From a virus, in the IMG/VR virus record IMGVR_UViG_3300021091_000226, positions 1-34,425 of that record: 34,425 nt of DNA. One strand, written 5' to 3'. Positions 8,392-15,574 of this stretch are shown here, in pieces. Position numbers and translations under genes: made by a program. Within the stretch, counting starts at the first letter, position 1; each line of letters opens with the position of its first letter. Below the pieces are notes generated by a model. The model saw only the letters and a program-made list of their open reading frames with translations. It made no database searches and was not told the origin of the DNA.

Positions 8392-8395
8392 CCAA

Positions 8396-8908
8396 GTGCA
8401 TTATTGTGTTGCCTTGGCTGTTTTTGCGATGCCTTTTCTCTCGCTCGCAGGACCGCGAGATGACGTCGTCTGGGTCGCTTCAGCCCTACTGGAGACAAAA
8501 GAAGAAGGAGGCGCAAACACCGGGCCCGTGGTGGACAAGATCCTTGCTTCCGTGGGCCTTGCTCCCGGCCACCCTTGGTGTGCTGCCTTCAACTACTATG
8601 TCTTCAGAGAAGCCGGCCTTTCGGATCGAGTGCCGAGAACGGGTTGGTCTCCGGCATGGCTATCAGGAAAAAGAAAGCCAACCGAAAAGGCAGAGCGTGG
8701 TGACGTCTTCGGAATCTATTTTAGCAGTCTACGCAGAATCGGGCACACCGGGATCATAGAAGACCCGAAGCCAAGGTACTGCATAACCATAGAGGGGAAC
8801 ACCAATGGATCAGGATCAAGAGACGGAGACGGTGTCTACAGAAAGCGCCGCTCAAGCCAAACGATCGTCGTTAAAGACTGGATCGAAGCCGACTCTTCGG
8901 GAAATTAA
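8396..8908 (+). CDS. Endolysin, Cys/His (CHAP/NlpC-like) peptidase
   Basis: 170 residues from GTG at 8396, preceded by GGAGA at 8384-8388. The first 18 residues look like a signal peptide (hydrophobic, ending LSLA), so export may not depend only on the holin. Catalytic candidates are Cys62 (HPWCAAFNYYVF), His117 (RRIGHTGI) and Glu133/Asn135 (ITIEGNTNGS), the order of CHAP and TIGR02594-type peptidases that cut peptide bonds in peptidoglycan. The end (GSRDGDGVYRKRR) is typical of that family. The frame can be read from 8135, but that part shadows the holin gene. Its last 104 bases overlap the next gene in another frame. Confidence 0.8.
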   Translation: MHYCVALAVFAMPFLSLAGPRDDVVWVASALLETKEEGGANTGPVVDKILASVGLAPGHPWCAAFNYYVFREAGLSDRVPRTGWSPAWLSGKRKPTEKAERGDVFGIYFSSLRRIGHTGIIEDPKPRYCITIEGNTNGSGSRDGDGVYRKRRSSQTIVVKDWIEADSSGN

Positions 8909-9248
8909 GAAGGACATCAAGCCGGCCGAGTGGCTTGAAAAGGCCCTCTCCGAGCCGTCAATCCAGCAATCCATCGTAAGGGCAATTGCCGACTCCCTTT
9001 CGGCCGTGAAGCATCAGTGGGACGGGAAGAGACAGCAGGCAGATGAGGTTCCGGATTACGCGACGCGCATTAAGGCCGCCGAACTGGCTCTTTCCTATAT
9101 CGTTGGTAGACCGGTAGAAAGACAACAAATTATGGTTGCTCATCAAAAAATGGACGACCCTGTCCAGCTTGTTAAATCCAGCCCAGCCCTGCGGGTCGCA
9201 CTAAAGGAGCTTCTGGAGGAAGGTGGAGATGAAAAACGGGACAACTAA
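8805..9248 (+). CDS. Possible terminase small subunit
   Basis: 147 residues, mostly helical. Residues 30-75 are basic and helical, and residues 85-140 (DYATRIKAAELALSYIVGRP, then ALRVALKELLEE) recall the DNA-binding/oligomerising part of podovirus small terminases. AGAGGGG just upstream is a good ribosome binding site and supports this start despite the 104-base overlap with the endolysin. Placement after the lysis genes matches T7-type order (fibre, holin, small terminase). No large terminase is in the window. The assignment is tentative. Confidence 0.45.
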   Translation: MDQDQETETVSTESAAQAKRSSLKTGSKPTLREIKKDIKPAEWLEKALSEPSIQQSIVRAIADSLSAVKHQWDGKRQQADEVPDYATRIKAAELALSYIVGRPVERQQIMVAHQKMDDPVQLVKSSPALRVALKELLEEGGDEKRDN

Positions 9249-9549
9249 GGATTACGAGGCTGACGGACATTCCATCTGGTCCTGCGCCTATGTGGATGGC
9301 CGGAGGAAATATGAAAGCGGACATGAGGAGCATAAATCCAAGTTTTGGACGGCTGGGGCGCTTTGGTACGCAAATAACCTAAGAAGCGAGGCCTTGGATG
9401 CGGTGGCCTACTCTCACCATCTTATTATTTGCCTAAATAGAATCCTTAATACCGCCATGAAGCTTGAGGCTGGCGAAATAAACGGAATCGAGGGCGGCGC
9501 CAACATAAGAAACATTCTTGAGAATTTTCCGATAACGGAGGACTCGTGA
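9229..9549 (+). CDS. Small phage protein, possibly nucleotide-hydrolase-like
   Basis: 106 residues from ATG at 9229 (a GTG at 9223 is also in frame). The C-terminal half is helical with the pattern SEALDAVAYSHHLIICLNRI. This loosely resembles the E-x2-D helix of phage dATP/dGTP diphosphohydrolase-type proteins, but the rest of that metal-binding set is not obvious. It overlaps the previous gene by 20 bases and the next by 4 (GTGA). Function unknown. Confidence 0.5.
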   Translation: MKNGTTKDYEADGHSIWSCAYVDGRRKYESGHEEHKSKFWTAGALWYANNLRSEALDAVAYSHHLIICLNRILNTAMKLEAGEINGIEGGANIRNILENFPITEDS

Positions 9550-9878
9550 GCGAAGATAGGTTTAATGTCGACATAGCCGAGGAGATGTTTGGATCCCCGC
9601 CGGGAGGACCGGCCGAAATCCATACGCCCGGGGTCGTCAACGAGCAAATTGTCGGCACCCCTCCTCCAGCGATAGATATGGCAAGAAGCCTCTATCGCGA
9701 CACAATTGTTTGGGCAAAATCAGGTTTTGAGTTATCTGAAAAAGACGAAATAGACAAGCGTCTTGAAATCTGTCAGCAGTGCGAGTTTTTTAAGGACGGG
9801 CGTTGCACTATTTGTGGGTGCTTCATGGCGCTTAAGGCAAGGCTGGCAACCGGAAAATGTCCAAAGGGGAAATGGTAA
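9546..9878 (+). CDS. Zinc-ribbon protein
   Basis: 110 residues from GTG at 9546. The C-terminal 40 residues hold a four- to six-Cys cluster (CQQCEFFKDGRCTICGC, then GKCPKGKW), a typical treble-clef or ribbon zinc site seen in small phage proteins. The N-terminal 60 residues contain PPGGPAEIHTPG and a charged helix. It shares a TAATG overlap with the phosphoesterase gene, so the two are probably co-translated. The partner and exact role are unknown. Confidence 0.6.
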   Translation: MSEDRFNVDIAEEMFGSPPGGPAEIHTPGVVNEQIVGTPPPAIDMARSLYRDTIVWAKSGFELSEKDEIDKRLEICQQCEFFKDGRCTICGCFMALKARLATGKCPKGKW

Positions 9879-10624
9879 TGCCAAGCCCAATCAAGTTTGT
9901 TGCCGCAGGCGACGTCCATGGGGATGAACAGGACAAGTCATCCGTAAGGGCCCTCTTATCATTCATGTCTGACTACAAGCCCGACTTGGTTGTCATGATT
10001 GGAGACCTATGGGACTTTAAGGCTATCCGGAGGGGCGCTGGCGACGAGGATCAGGCCTCGTCCCTAGAAAAAGACTGGCAAGCCGGAGAGGAGTTTTTAA
10101 GGAAGTTCTTCTCTTTTGGAGACGAAAGGATTTTTTTAAGAGGAAATCATGACGAAAGAATTTATGACCTTGCCCAAAACTCAAGGTCAGGCGTTGCAAG
10201 GGACTATGCAAACGCTGGGATTGAAAACATCGAGGCCTTGGTAAAAGAACTACGTGGGAGGATGTTCCCCTACGACTCTGTTGGAGGCGTCTATGCCTGC
10301 GGAACTCTTAAATTTGTGCATGGCTACGGCCACGCCATCCACTCCGCTAAGCAGCATGCCGATGCCTACGGGAACGTGCTCTTTGGGCATACTCACGCAA
10401 TCGACTATTTTAAGTCTGTCTCAATCGACGCAAGGGAGGCTTGGAACATTGGATGTCTGTCCAATCTGGCCCCCGCCTACAACAGGAATCAGATGCGAAG
10501 AATGCGTTGGCAACACGGCTTTGCCTACGGCCTGATCCACCGCGAAGACAAAAGCCACGATGTTTTTCTTGCAAGACAAAGAGGCGGAAAATTTACAATT
10601 CCAACAGGAGTTAAATCATTCTAA
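9878..10624 (+). CDS. Calcineurin-like metallophosphoesterase
   Basis: 248 residues. The canonical metal-binding motifs are present in order: GDVHG at 11-15, GDLWD at 42-46, GNHDE at 89-93, a later His (KFVHGYGH) and GHTH. These coordinate two metal ions for hydrolysis of phosphate esters. Substrates in phage proteins of this type range from DNA ends to nucleotides or phosphoproteins and cannot be told from sequence. I chose the ATG at 9878, overlapping the previous TAA (TAATG), rather than the in-frame ATG at 9857 inside the zinc-ribbon gene. Confidence 0.85.
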   Translation: MPSPIKFVAAGDVHGDEQDKSSVRALLSFMSDYKPDLVVMIGDLWDFKAIRRGAGDEDQASSLEKDWQAGEEFLRKFFSFGDERIFLRGNHDERIYDLAQNSRSGVARDYANAGIENIEALVKELRGRMFPYDSVGGVYACGTLKFVHGYGHAIHSAKQHADAYGNVLFGHTHAIDYFKSVSIDAREAWNIGCLSNLAPAYNRNQMRRMRWQHGFAYGLIHREDKSHDVFLARQRGGKFTIPTGVKSF

Positions 10625-10917
10625 TGCTTCACAGGCTACCAAAAACAAAAAATGCTTGGACAAGGGTACTTTATTCAGCCCTTTCAAACGAGGCCGAAAA
10701 GGTTCCCAAGGACTGGCTTAACTCAGATCAGGTTGCCGAACAACTTGGCGTAAACAGGACTCAGGCGCTTAAGTTCCTTAAAAGGCTCAAATTAAAGAAC
10801 CTTGTTGAAATTGCATACTTCAAGGTTTGCATAAATGACGAATTTGGATTGGTAAGAAAGGTCCCGCACTACAGGCTTCCCAAGAAAACAAGGCTTACAA
10901 GAAATCCGCAAACCTAG
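10624..10917 (+). CDS. Winged-helix DNA-binding protein
   Basis: 97 residues. A helix-turn-helix spans about 32-62 (WLNSDQVAEQLGVNRTQALKFLKRL), followed by a basic wing-like part ending in KKTRLTRN. It is probably a small transcriptional regulator. It starts by TAATG overlap with the phosphoesterase and is the last gene of the plus-strand virion/lysis operon. Its end converges with and overlaps the minus-strand glycosyltransferase by 23 bases, with no obvious terminator between them. Confidence 0.65.
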   Translation: MLHRLPKTKNAWTRVLYSALSNEAEKVPKDWLNSDQVAEQLGVNRTQALKFLKRLKLKNLVEIAYFKVCINDEFGLVRKVPHYRLPKKTRLTRNPQT

Positions 10918-11947
10918 TCATCGCGGCCTGACCATTTCCAATGCCAAGCCTGAGCGACTCAAAAGCCCCCTGAACCAAGGATTCTCTCGCATCTGCATCA
11001 AACGCCAGCATTCCCAGCCGATGAATGACCTGCTCGTCATTGTCGCACAATAAGCCGTTCTCTCCGTCAGCGATAAACTCCGGCATCCCCCCGGTATTTG
11101 ACCCAACAACCACAGATCCGCTTGCCATCGACTCAAAGGCAACCCTCGGGGCATTTTCAAGCCAAGGATAGTACATCAGGGTGACATGGCTGGACGCCAG
11201 CATATCGGAAAGAAGCAGGGGCTCATAAACATGGCCCAAAATGGTCCCCTTGATTTTCCCATTGTATGGATGATCCTCGTTCCTGTAGTCGCCGAGCTTG
11301 GCCTCTCCATTGGGCCCCCAACCAACAACATGGAACCCCTTTATTTTGGGGGCGGCATGCCTATAGGCGATATCCCACATATTATCCGGATATTTTAGCG
11401 GATCATCACGACCTATCCGAATGACATCAAACCTTGACCTGTCCTTCTGGTTGAGCCTGAATCTGCTCCAAGGAGAATAAATATTAAAGTATGTCCCACA
11501 AATTCTTACCGTATTTTTTATTCCGTACCCGGACAATATCGGGACAAGCCTTGAATGCTGAAACCTCGACTGGCACAGAACAGCCGCATTCGGAACAAGC
11601 GACAGACCGACAAGCTCCTTCTCGGAAAGCGTATTCATGCATGGCCAGTACGCAAAAATGGCCGGCTTCTCATTGTTTGTCACAAGGTGGGGAAACACCT
11701 CGTCCTGACACCAGCACCAAAGTATTTTTCCCTCAAACATTCCGGGGCGGTACTCCTCGGTCTTTACCCCTATCCCGTCAAAATACTTCCGCCGTGGCTC
11801 TCCGGCGCTGAGGACGTCTGTCCCCGGCATCAGGACGCACGTTACCTCGTATTGGTTGAATCTAAGCAACTCTATGATGTGCCCGGCCTCGGGTCCGGCC
11901 CCTCCGCATTGATGTAAATAGCCCCAAACGTAAATATGCTTCGTCAT
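10895..11947 (-). CDS. GT-B glycosyltransferase (GT4-like)
   Basis: 350 residues. Residues 264-301 carry the retaining GT-B signature: ENAPRVAFESMASGSVVV, then GGMPEFIADGENGLL, where the first Glu of an E-x7-E-type motif contacts the nucleotide sugar. The N-terminal half has a Rossmann-like start (IYVWGYLHQCGGAGPEAGHI) with a Gly-rich loop. It would transfer a sugar from a nucleotide donor; acceptors could be phage DNA, virion protein or host surface. It is the last gene of the minus-strand operon, with an ATGA overlap to the HTH gene before it. Confidence 0.75.
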   Translation of the reverse strand: MTKHIYVWGYLHQCGGAGPEAGHIIELLRFNQYEVTCVLMPGTDVLSAGEPRRKYFDGIGVKTEEYRPGMFEGKILWCWCQDEVFPHLVTNNEKPAIFAYWPCMNTLSEKELVGLSLVPNAAVLCQSRFQHSRLVPILSGYGIKNTVRICGTYFNIYSPWSRFRLNQKDRSRFDVIRIGRDDPLKYPDNMWDIAYRHAAPKIKGFHVVGWGPNGEAKLGDYRNEDHPYNGKIKGTILGHVYEPLLLSDMLASSHVTLMYYPWLENAPRVAFESMASGSVVVGSNTGGMPEFIADGENGLLCDNDEQVIHRLGMLAFDADARESLVQGAFESLRLGIGNGQAAMTRFADFL

Positions 11948-12264
11948 ATCATCCTCTGTATCGACCGACAGCTTCTCCGCATGATTCTGGATATCTCGCG
12001 GACGGTCAGGCCACCCCTTACAAGAATTCTGGCAATTTGGTATCTGGCATCCTGAAGTTCCCCGGCTCTGTCGTGGCTAAGAATTTGCTTCTCGGAATAC
12101 CCCACTGAGCCGCAGGCTTTTTTGAAGTCGGTCTCCCCCTCAATGGCATCATCCGTATTGGACGGAGCCTGAACTCGCGCCTCAATGGCGTCCACGCGCT
12201 TCTCAAGGTCGCCTATTCTCAGGGAAAGCGCCTGAGCCACGGCCTTGTCTACGTCAACATACAT
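11944..12264 (-). CDS. Coiled-coil plus helix-turn-helix protein
   Basis: 106 residues from ATG at 12264 (a GTG at 12273 is in frame). The N-terminal 35 residues form a short coiled coil (LRIGDLEKRVDAIEARV). The C-terminal 40 (DARYQIARILVRGGLTVREI, then RSIQRMI) form a helix-turn-helix with a basic recognition helix, somewhat like sigma-region-4 or DnaA-type HTHs. Probably a DNA-binding oligomer. It overlaps the upstream gene by 11 bases and the glycosyltransferase by 4. Confidence 0.6.
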   Translation of the reverse strand: MYVDVDKAVAQALSLRIGDLEKRVDAIEARVQAPSNTDDAIEGETDFKKACGSVGYSEKQILSHDRAGELQDARYQIARILVRGGLTVREISRIMRRSCRSIQRMI

Positions 12265-12640
12265 TGGGAACACCTACCCTTCTACCGTACCTTTTCTCAA
12301 CATCGGCTATCAGCTCATCCGTTCGCCGCTTGAACTCCTCGCTGGACATGAGGAACATCTCCCTAGCCTTGTCGTACTGCTCTCCGTTGAGCATTCTCTT
12401 GAGCCAGCTCCATCCGTCCGCCGGAAGCCGGATACAAGCAAACCGAATTGAGTAGCATATCCCGTTGCTGGCGCAGAAGTTTTTAACCGGCTGACCAACC
12501 CCGACCCACTCCTCGTTGCCAAATCTTCCGGCCCGAGCCTCACCACCAAGCTCGCCAATGATCGATACGGCGTCAAGGTACCAATACTGGCTTTTGGCAT
12601 CCATGACCTGAGGCTGGTATGTCTGGGTCTCCAAATTCAC
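12254..12640 (-). CDS. Hypothetical phage protein
   Basis: 128 residues from GTG at 12640, which overlaps the stop of the initiator-like gene (GTGA). The N-terminal part is mixed alpha/beta with two cysteines (NFCASNGICYSIRF), and the C-terminal 50 residues are helical and charged (KAREMFLMSSEEFKRRTDEL). No membrane segment and no family recognised. Coupling to the upstream gene suggests it works with the replication or recombination functions of the operon. Confidence 0.55.
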   Translation of the reverse strand: MNLETQTYQPQVMDAKSQYWYLDAVSIIGELGGEARAGRFGNEEWVGVGQPVKNFCASNGICYSIRFACIRLPADGWSWLKRMLNGEQYDKAREMFLMSSEEFKRRTDELIADVEKRYGRRVGVPNVC

Positions 12641-13326
12641 GCCGGCACCCCCTCAAGCTCCCGCTTCCTTAGAATCAGATCCTCTTCAGAGGGTTTCCCT
12701 GCCGCCTCCCAAGCCTCTTTTGAGCCTAGTCCACACCAAGGACGGCTTGTGGGTGGGCTATAACAATGAAAATTATTAACCCTTTCCCTTCGCTTCGGCG
12801 GAAGCGTCGGCTTTGCCGTGTCCATCCATCTGACAACAAACTTGAGGCAATACCGCTTGTCGGGATGGGAAAGCAGATAGGCCTGCATTTTTTTCATTTC
12901 CATGGCCGTATCGATGCCCCTCTCGCGTGAAAGCTTTAGGACCTGCTCTATTTTCGCCGCCTCATCCTCCCCACGGGCCTCGTTGACCTCTTTTTCTATC
13001 TTTGCCTGCTCCCTGACCATTCTCCGCGAGTAAATGATGCCATCGGAGTTGCGGCTAAATATCCCCGAGTTCTCAAGTTCGTTGCATATCGAAATGGCGT
13101 GTTTCTTTTCTATCTTGAGCCGTCTTGCGATATCGCCGGCGTTAATAAACTTGCCATCCTCGCTGACCAAATAGCCCCGTCTTGGGGATATGTGCATAAG
13201 CAAAAGCATCTCAAGCCACAGGGCTTTCGCCTCTAGGGTCAGCTTCCCCGTGTCCCCCCACCAACTGGCGGGATTAAACCTTAGACACGACGATTTCGAT
13301 GCAGGGATCTTCGCCTGTAGCTCCAT
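12637..13326 (-). CDS. Replication-initiator-like protein (DUF1376-like N-terminus)
   Basis: 229 residues. Residues 17-50 (FNPASWWGDTGKLTLEAKAL, then WLEMLLLM) resemble the DUF1376 N-terminal domain found in phage and prophage replication proteins. Residues 60-105 form a winged-helix unit (INAGDIARRLKIEKKHAI). A charged helix and basic C-terminus follow. The likely role is origin binding or helicase loading. I used the ATG at 13326, which overlaps the RusA gene by 53 bases; the domain itself starts at about the RusA stop, where there is no usable start codon. Confidence 0.55.
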   Translation of the reverse strand: MELQAKIPASKSSCLRFNPASWWGDTGKLTLEAKALWLEMLLLMHISPRRGYLVSEDGKFINAGDIARRLKIEKKHAISICNELENSGIFSRNSDGIIYSRRMVREQAKIEKEVNEARGEDEAAKIEQVLKLSRERGIDTAMEMKKMQAYLLSHPDKRYCLKFVVRWMDTAKPTLPPKRRERVNNFHCYSPPTSRPWCGLGSKEAWEAAGKPSEEDLILRKRELEGVPA

Positions 13327-13690
13327 AAACCTTCGTGATATCTCCGGTGACGACCTGAGCGTCATCCAGCCACCATTCGCTGGATGTCAAAGCGTCCATT
13401 ACCGGCTTGATTAAATTGTCCCGATCCGGGCGCACGGGCGCATATTCCCGCTGACCCTTCTTTTTCCCTTTTGGCCTAGCCAACACGAAAGTCACATCAG
13501 CCTTGAGGGGTCCGTCCAGCGGACTGGCTGGCACAAACTTGTTGGCCGAGAACACAAGATCCCTCATGTAGAGCTTGTAGGCCGTGTTTCGAAACACCCT
13601 TACACCGCCCTTGGAAACAAATCTAAGGGTGCTTTGGATGCTCCGAGGGGCAACCGGCAGGGTGGCGGCTATCCTGTTAGAGCTCGCCAT
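13274..13690 (-). CDS. rusA: RusA-like Holliday junction resolvase
   Basis: 138 residues. The RusA signature is clear: RPDRDNLIKPVMDAL at 87-101 and WWLDDAQVV at 106-114, whose aspartates bind the catalytic metal. The basic loop at 72-82 (RPKGKKKGQRE) would contact DNA. RusA-family dimers cut four-way DNA junctions, clearing recombination intermediates and branched replicating DNA before packaging. It sits in the same operon as an annealing-like protein and a Cas4-like nuclease, completing a phage recombination set. Confidence 0.85.
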   Translation of the reverse strand: MASSNRIAATLPVAPRSIQSTLRFVSKGGVRVFRNTAYKLYMRDLVFSANKFVPASPLDGPLKADVTFVLARPKGKKKGQREYAPVRPDRDNLIKPVMDALTSSEWWLDDAQVVTGDITKVYGATGEDPCIEIVVSKV

Positions 13691-13917
13691 GCCCCAATTA
13701 GCCTCGTTTTAAGGCTCCTCCGCAGGCCCTCGACGCCAACGATTAGGCCCCCCTCGGTTTCCTGAATGTCTAAAACTGCCCTCAGTGGCGTTGCCTCAAC
13801 CGAAATCGGCCCGTACTTGGACACGCAAACGGCCGCGACATGCCTCCAAATGGCCTGTTGCTTGCGCTCCTCCCCCAGCATTTCGGAATAAACCGACTTT
13901 GATGGTCTATTTGGCAT
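13669..13917 (-). CDS. Small hypothetical phage protein
   Basis: 82 residues. The first 35 are helical and basic and the rest has a beta-rich centre (RAVLDIQETEGGLIVGVEGL) with an Arg-rich end (RRSLKTRLIGAWRAL). No family recognised. It overlaps the next gene by 22 bases and the previous by 11, so it belongs to the recombination operon. A nucleic-acid-binding role is possible from its charge but not shown. Confidence 0.5.
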   Translation of the reverse strand: MPNRPSKSVYSEMLGEERKQQAIWRHVAAVCVSKYGPISVEATPLRAVLDIQETEGGLIVGVEGLRRSLKTRLIGAWRALTG

Positions 13918-14170
13918 CTTCGTTTTTCTTTTTCTGGGCTATCCCCAGCCGTAGCCCTGCCTCCAGCTGCTCAAACGCCACAAAGAGGGCCCGAGCCCCC
14001 CTGTATTGCTGGAAACGAGTTTCCCTGACCTCCGGCGTCACGGCTGGGTCAAGGCATGAGTTCTCCATCCCAGACAGCACGGAAAGTTGCTTGGACAGAT
14101 ACCAGCCAAACGGCTCGTAATCCCGCAACCGCTCCACCATCTCAAGGGACTGCTGGGGGTCTTCGCTCAT
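13907..14170 (-). CDS. Small helical phage protein
   Basis: 87 residues, mainly amphipathic helix (MVERLRDYEPFGWYLSKQ; RFQQYRGARALFVAFEQLEA) with a Lys-rich tail (QKKKNEDAK). No family recognised. ATG at 14170 overlaps the upstream stop by 4 bases. Its length and helical design resemble small DNA-metabolism accessory proteins in phage recombination operons, but this is context only. Confidence 0.5.
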   Translation of the reverse strand: MSEDPQQSLEMVERLRDYEPFGWYLSKQLSVLSGMENSCLDPAVTPEVRETRFQQYRGARALFVAFEQLEAGLRLGIAQKKKNEDAK

Positions 14171-14424
14171 TTCTTCTTGGCTCTCTGAAGGCTTGCCGTG
14201 AAGGTAATTGCCTTTCTGACGACGTAATCAATGACCGCTTCTTTGTCTTTTTTTAGAAGCTCGATCCCGGCGTCAAACATGGCTTTCCCCGATTTGCCGT
14301 CATAATGGAATTCCCAGTTCACATATTTCGTCTTGTCGGGGAAGCACCTCCCAAACTGGATGACCCCAAGATGGGAGATTTTCTCCCCCTTCTTGGCCTT
14401 TCTGATGGCAAGGTCGCACTTCAT
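14167..14424 (-). CDS. Small hypothetical phage protein
   Basis: 85 residues, starting MKCDLAIRKAKKG. I chose ATG at 14424 because it overlaps the upstream stop (TGATG), matching the operon's habit; an in-frame upstream start adds four residues. It has a beta-rich centre with VIQFGRCF and VNWEFHYDGKSGK, then a helical, Lys-rich end. No family recognised. Confidence 0.5.
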   Translation of the reverse strand: MKCDLAIRKAKKGEKISHLGVIQFGRCFPDKTKYVNWEFHYDGKSGKAMFDAGIELLKKDKEAVIDYVVRKAITFTASLQRAKKK

Positions 14425-14696
14425 CAGCAATCCCACTTGCGAAGGCTCTTATTAATTCGGCTGTCGGGATCGCCGGCGGTCTTGGATGAGGTGTTCTTCC
14501 GCTTCATGCCCTCCATTCGGGCGCAGAATGACCTCCGCCGTCCCGCCGACTTGGGCGAGCGAGAGGCCTCTTCTTTGCTCACCGGAGCCTTGAGGTTCCC
14601 GCCTGTAGCCTTGTTGTAGCTACGGCGACCAGCCTCGTTGAGGCCGCCCTCGGGGTTCTTGCCCTCTTTTCTCTGCCAAGCTGGGCTACTCCCCAT
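14424..14696 (-). CDS. DUF6321-like small phage protein
   Basis: 90 residues, very basic. The order GGLNEAGRRSYNKATGGNLK, then a PV-K spacer, then RRRSFCARMEGMK is a pattern I recall from the DUF6321 family of small phage proteins. Two short basic modules suggest nucleic acid or acidic-partner binding. It overlaps the gene on each side and follows another recurrent small phage protein (14686-14856), a pair I associate with phage replication regions. Molecular function unknown. Confidence 0.65.
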   Translation of the reverse strand: MGSSPAWQRKEGKNPEGGLNEAGRRSYNKATGGNLKAPVSKEEASRSPKSAGRRRSFCARMEGMKRKNTSSKTAGDPDSRINKSLRKWDC

Positions 14697-14856
14697 ACAT
14701 GCTCCTTGTATTGATTTTCTTTGCCGTCTTTTTGGATTTGCGGAAGGCCTCGGAGGTCGGCGCCCCCTCAGATCCCGCTTTCCTCATCTTCTCGCCGGAA
14801 CCGGCCTTGATTCTGGCCCTCTTGCGGTGGATGTTTGCGTATAGTCCGTCTTTCAT
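14686..14856 (-). CDS. Small conserved phage protein (DGLYANIHRKR type)
   Basis: 56 residues from ATG at 14856. The sequence begins MKDGLYANIHRKRARIKAGS and continues with EKMRKAGSEGAPTSEAFRKS, a recurrent short protein in many tailed phages. It is highly basic and Gly/Lys-rich. A longer in-frame version from 15024 would run over the neighbouring gene in a different frame and is rejected. Function is not known to me. Its start overlaps the stop of the 47-residue gene (ATGA). Confidence 0.7.
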   Translation of the reverse strand: MKDGLYANIHRKRARIKAGSGEKMRKAGSEGAPTSEAFRKSKKTAKKINTRSMYGE

Positions 14857-14996
14857 TCTTGATACCCCTTTCTGATGTTTTTTTTGGTTGCTTTCTTTTT
14901 GGTGGGCTTTTTGACCAGCTTTGGCTCCATATCCTCGCGGATCTTGGGGCTGTTGGCCGTCATCTCGCCCTTGCTGACAAACGCCTGCTGGCTCAT
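14853..14996 (-). CDS. Short Lys-rich protein
   Basis: 47 residues, beginning MSQQAFVSKGEMTANSPK and ending in a Lys-rich stretch (KKPTKKKATKKNIRKGYQE). ATGA overlaps at both ends tie it to the DnaA-like gene upstream and the conserved small gene downstream, which supports a real gene despite its length. The basic tail suggests nucleic acid binding; no family recognised. Confidence 0.6.
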   Translation of the reverse strand: MSQQAFVSKGEMTANSPKIREDMEPKLVKKPTKKKATKKNIRKGYQE

Positions 14997-15574
14997 TCGC
15001 GTTCCTCCCAGTTAAAGGCCACAATCACCTTGTTGAGGTTTTCGGCGAACAGCCTGTCGACCTTGGCAATCCTCGGGACACGCTTGACCGCGTGGAGCAC
15101 GGTCCCGTGGTCTTTGTTGAAAATCTGCCCGATGTCCATCAAGGCCATCTCCAGCTTTTCCCGCATCACCCACATCGCCGCCATGCGCGGGAAGGCAATA
15201 TGGTTTGGACGCTCGGACCCAAGAAGCTTGTCGATGGGCACACCAAACGCGCTGGATGTGGCCATGATGATATGCTTCCCCTCGATGGCTCCCGGCCTGC
15301 TTAGAAGCCCCATCTTGTGAAGGGCCCCCACCTCCATCGCCAGACGCAGGGTCACCTCTTTGTAGGAGGCCACCTCCATCCTCATCGCCTGAACGTCGGA
15401 AACGGCCTTCCGCATCTGGGCGACAATCCCCTCCAATCGGGCGACCTCTGAATTGACCAGCGGGTCGATAATCCTACCGGCCCGTTTCTCCAAGAATTCG
15501 CCAAGGACAGGGTCGGAGTCAAAATTGACCGCCCTGAGCGAGTTCACATTCACATCAACTGCACCTGATTTCAT
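14993..15574 (-). CDS. DnaA domain IV-like origin-binding protein
   Basis: 193 residues. Residues 1-90 are a helical, coiled-coil-like region without P-loop or AAA+ motifs. Residues 100-178 match the DnaA C-terminal DNA-binding domain: SSAFGVPIDKLLGSER, then FPRMAAMWVMREKL, and the signature DHGTVLHA at 155-162, which in DnaA contacts the DnaA box. It would bind DNA sites but not unwind them by itself. It may recruit the host initiation machinery to a phage origin or block the host's. It has ATGA overlaps on both sides. Confidence 0.8.
   Translation of the reverse strand: MKSGAVDVNVNSLRAVNFDSDPVLGEFLEKRAGRIIDPLVNSEVARLEGIVAQMRKAVSDVQAMRMEVASYKEVTLRLAMEVGALHKMGLLSRPGAIEGKHIIMATSSAFGVPIDKLLGSERPNHIAFPRMAAMWVMREKLEMALMDIGQIFNKDHGTVLHAVKRVPRIAKVDRLFAENLNKVIVAFNWEERE

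Noticed and set aside
8135-8395. 87-residue N-terminal extension of the endolysin
   Set aside because: It runs antiphase through the holin-like gene. A GTG at 8396 with GGAGA upstream and a signal peptide is the better start.
14857-15024. N-terminal extension of the DGLYANIHRKR-type small protein
   Set aside because: It is out of frame with, and covers, the 47-residue Lys-rich gene that has 4-base overlaps at both ends. The known small phage protein starts at the internal Met.
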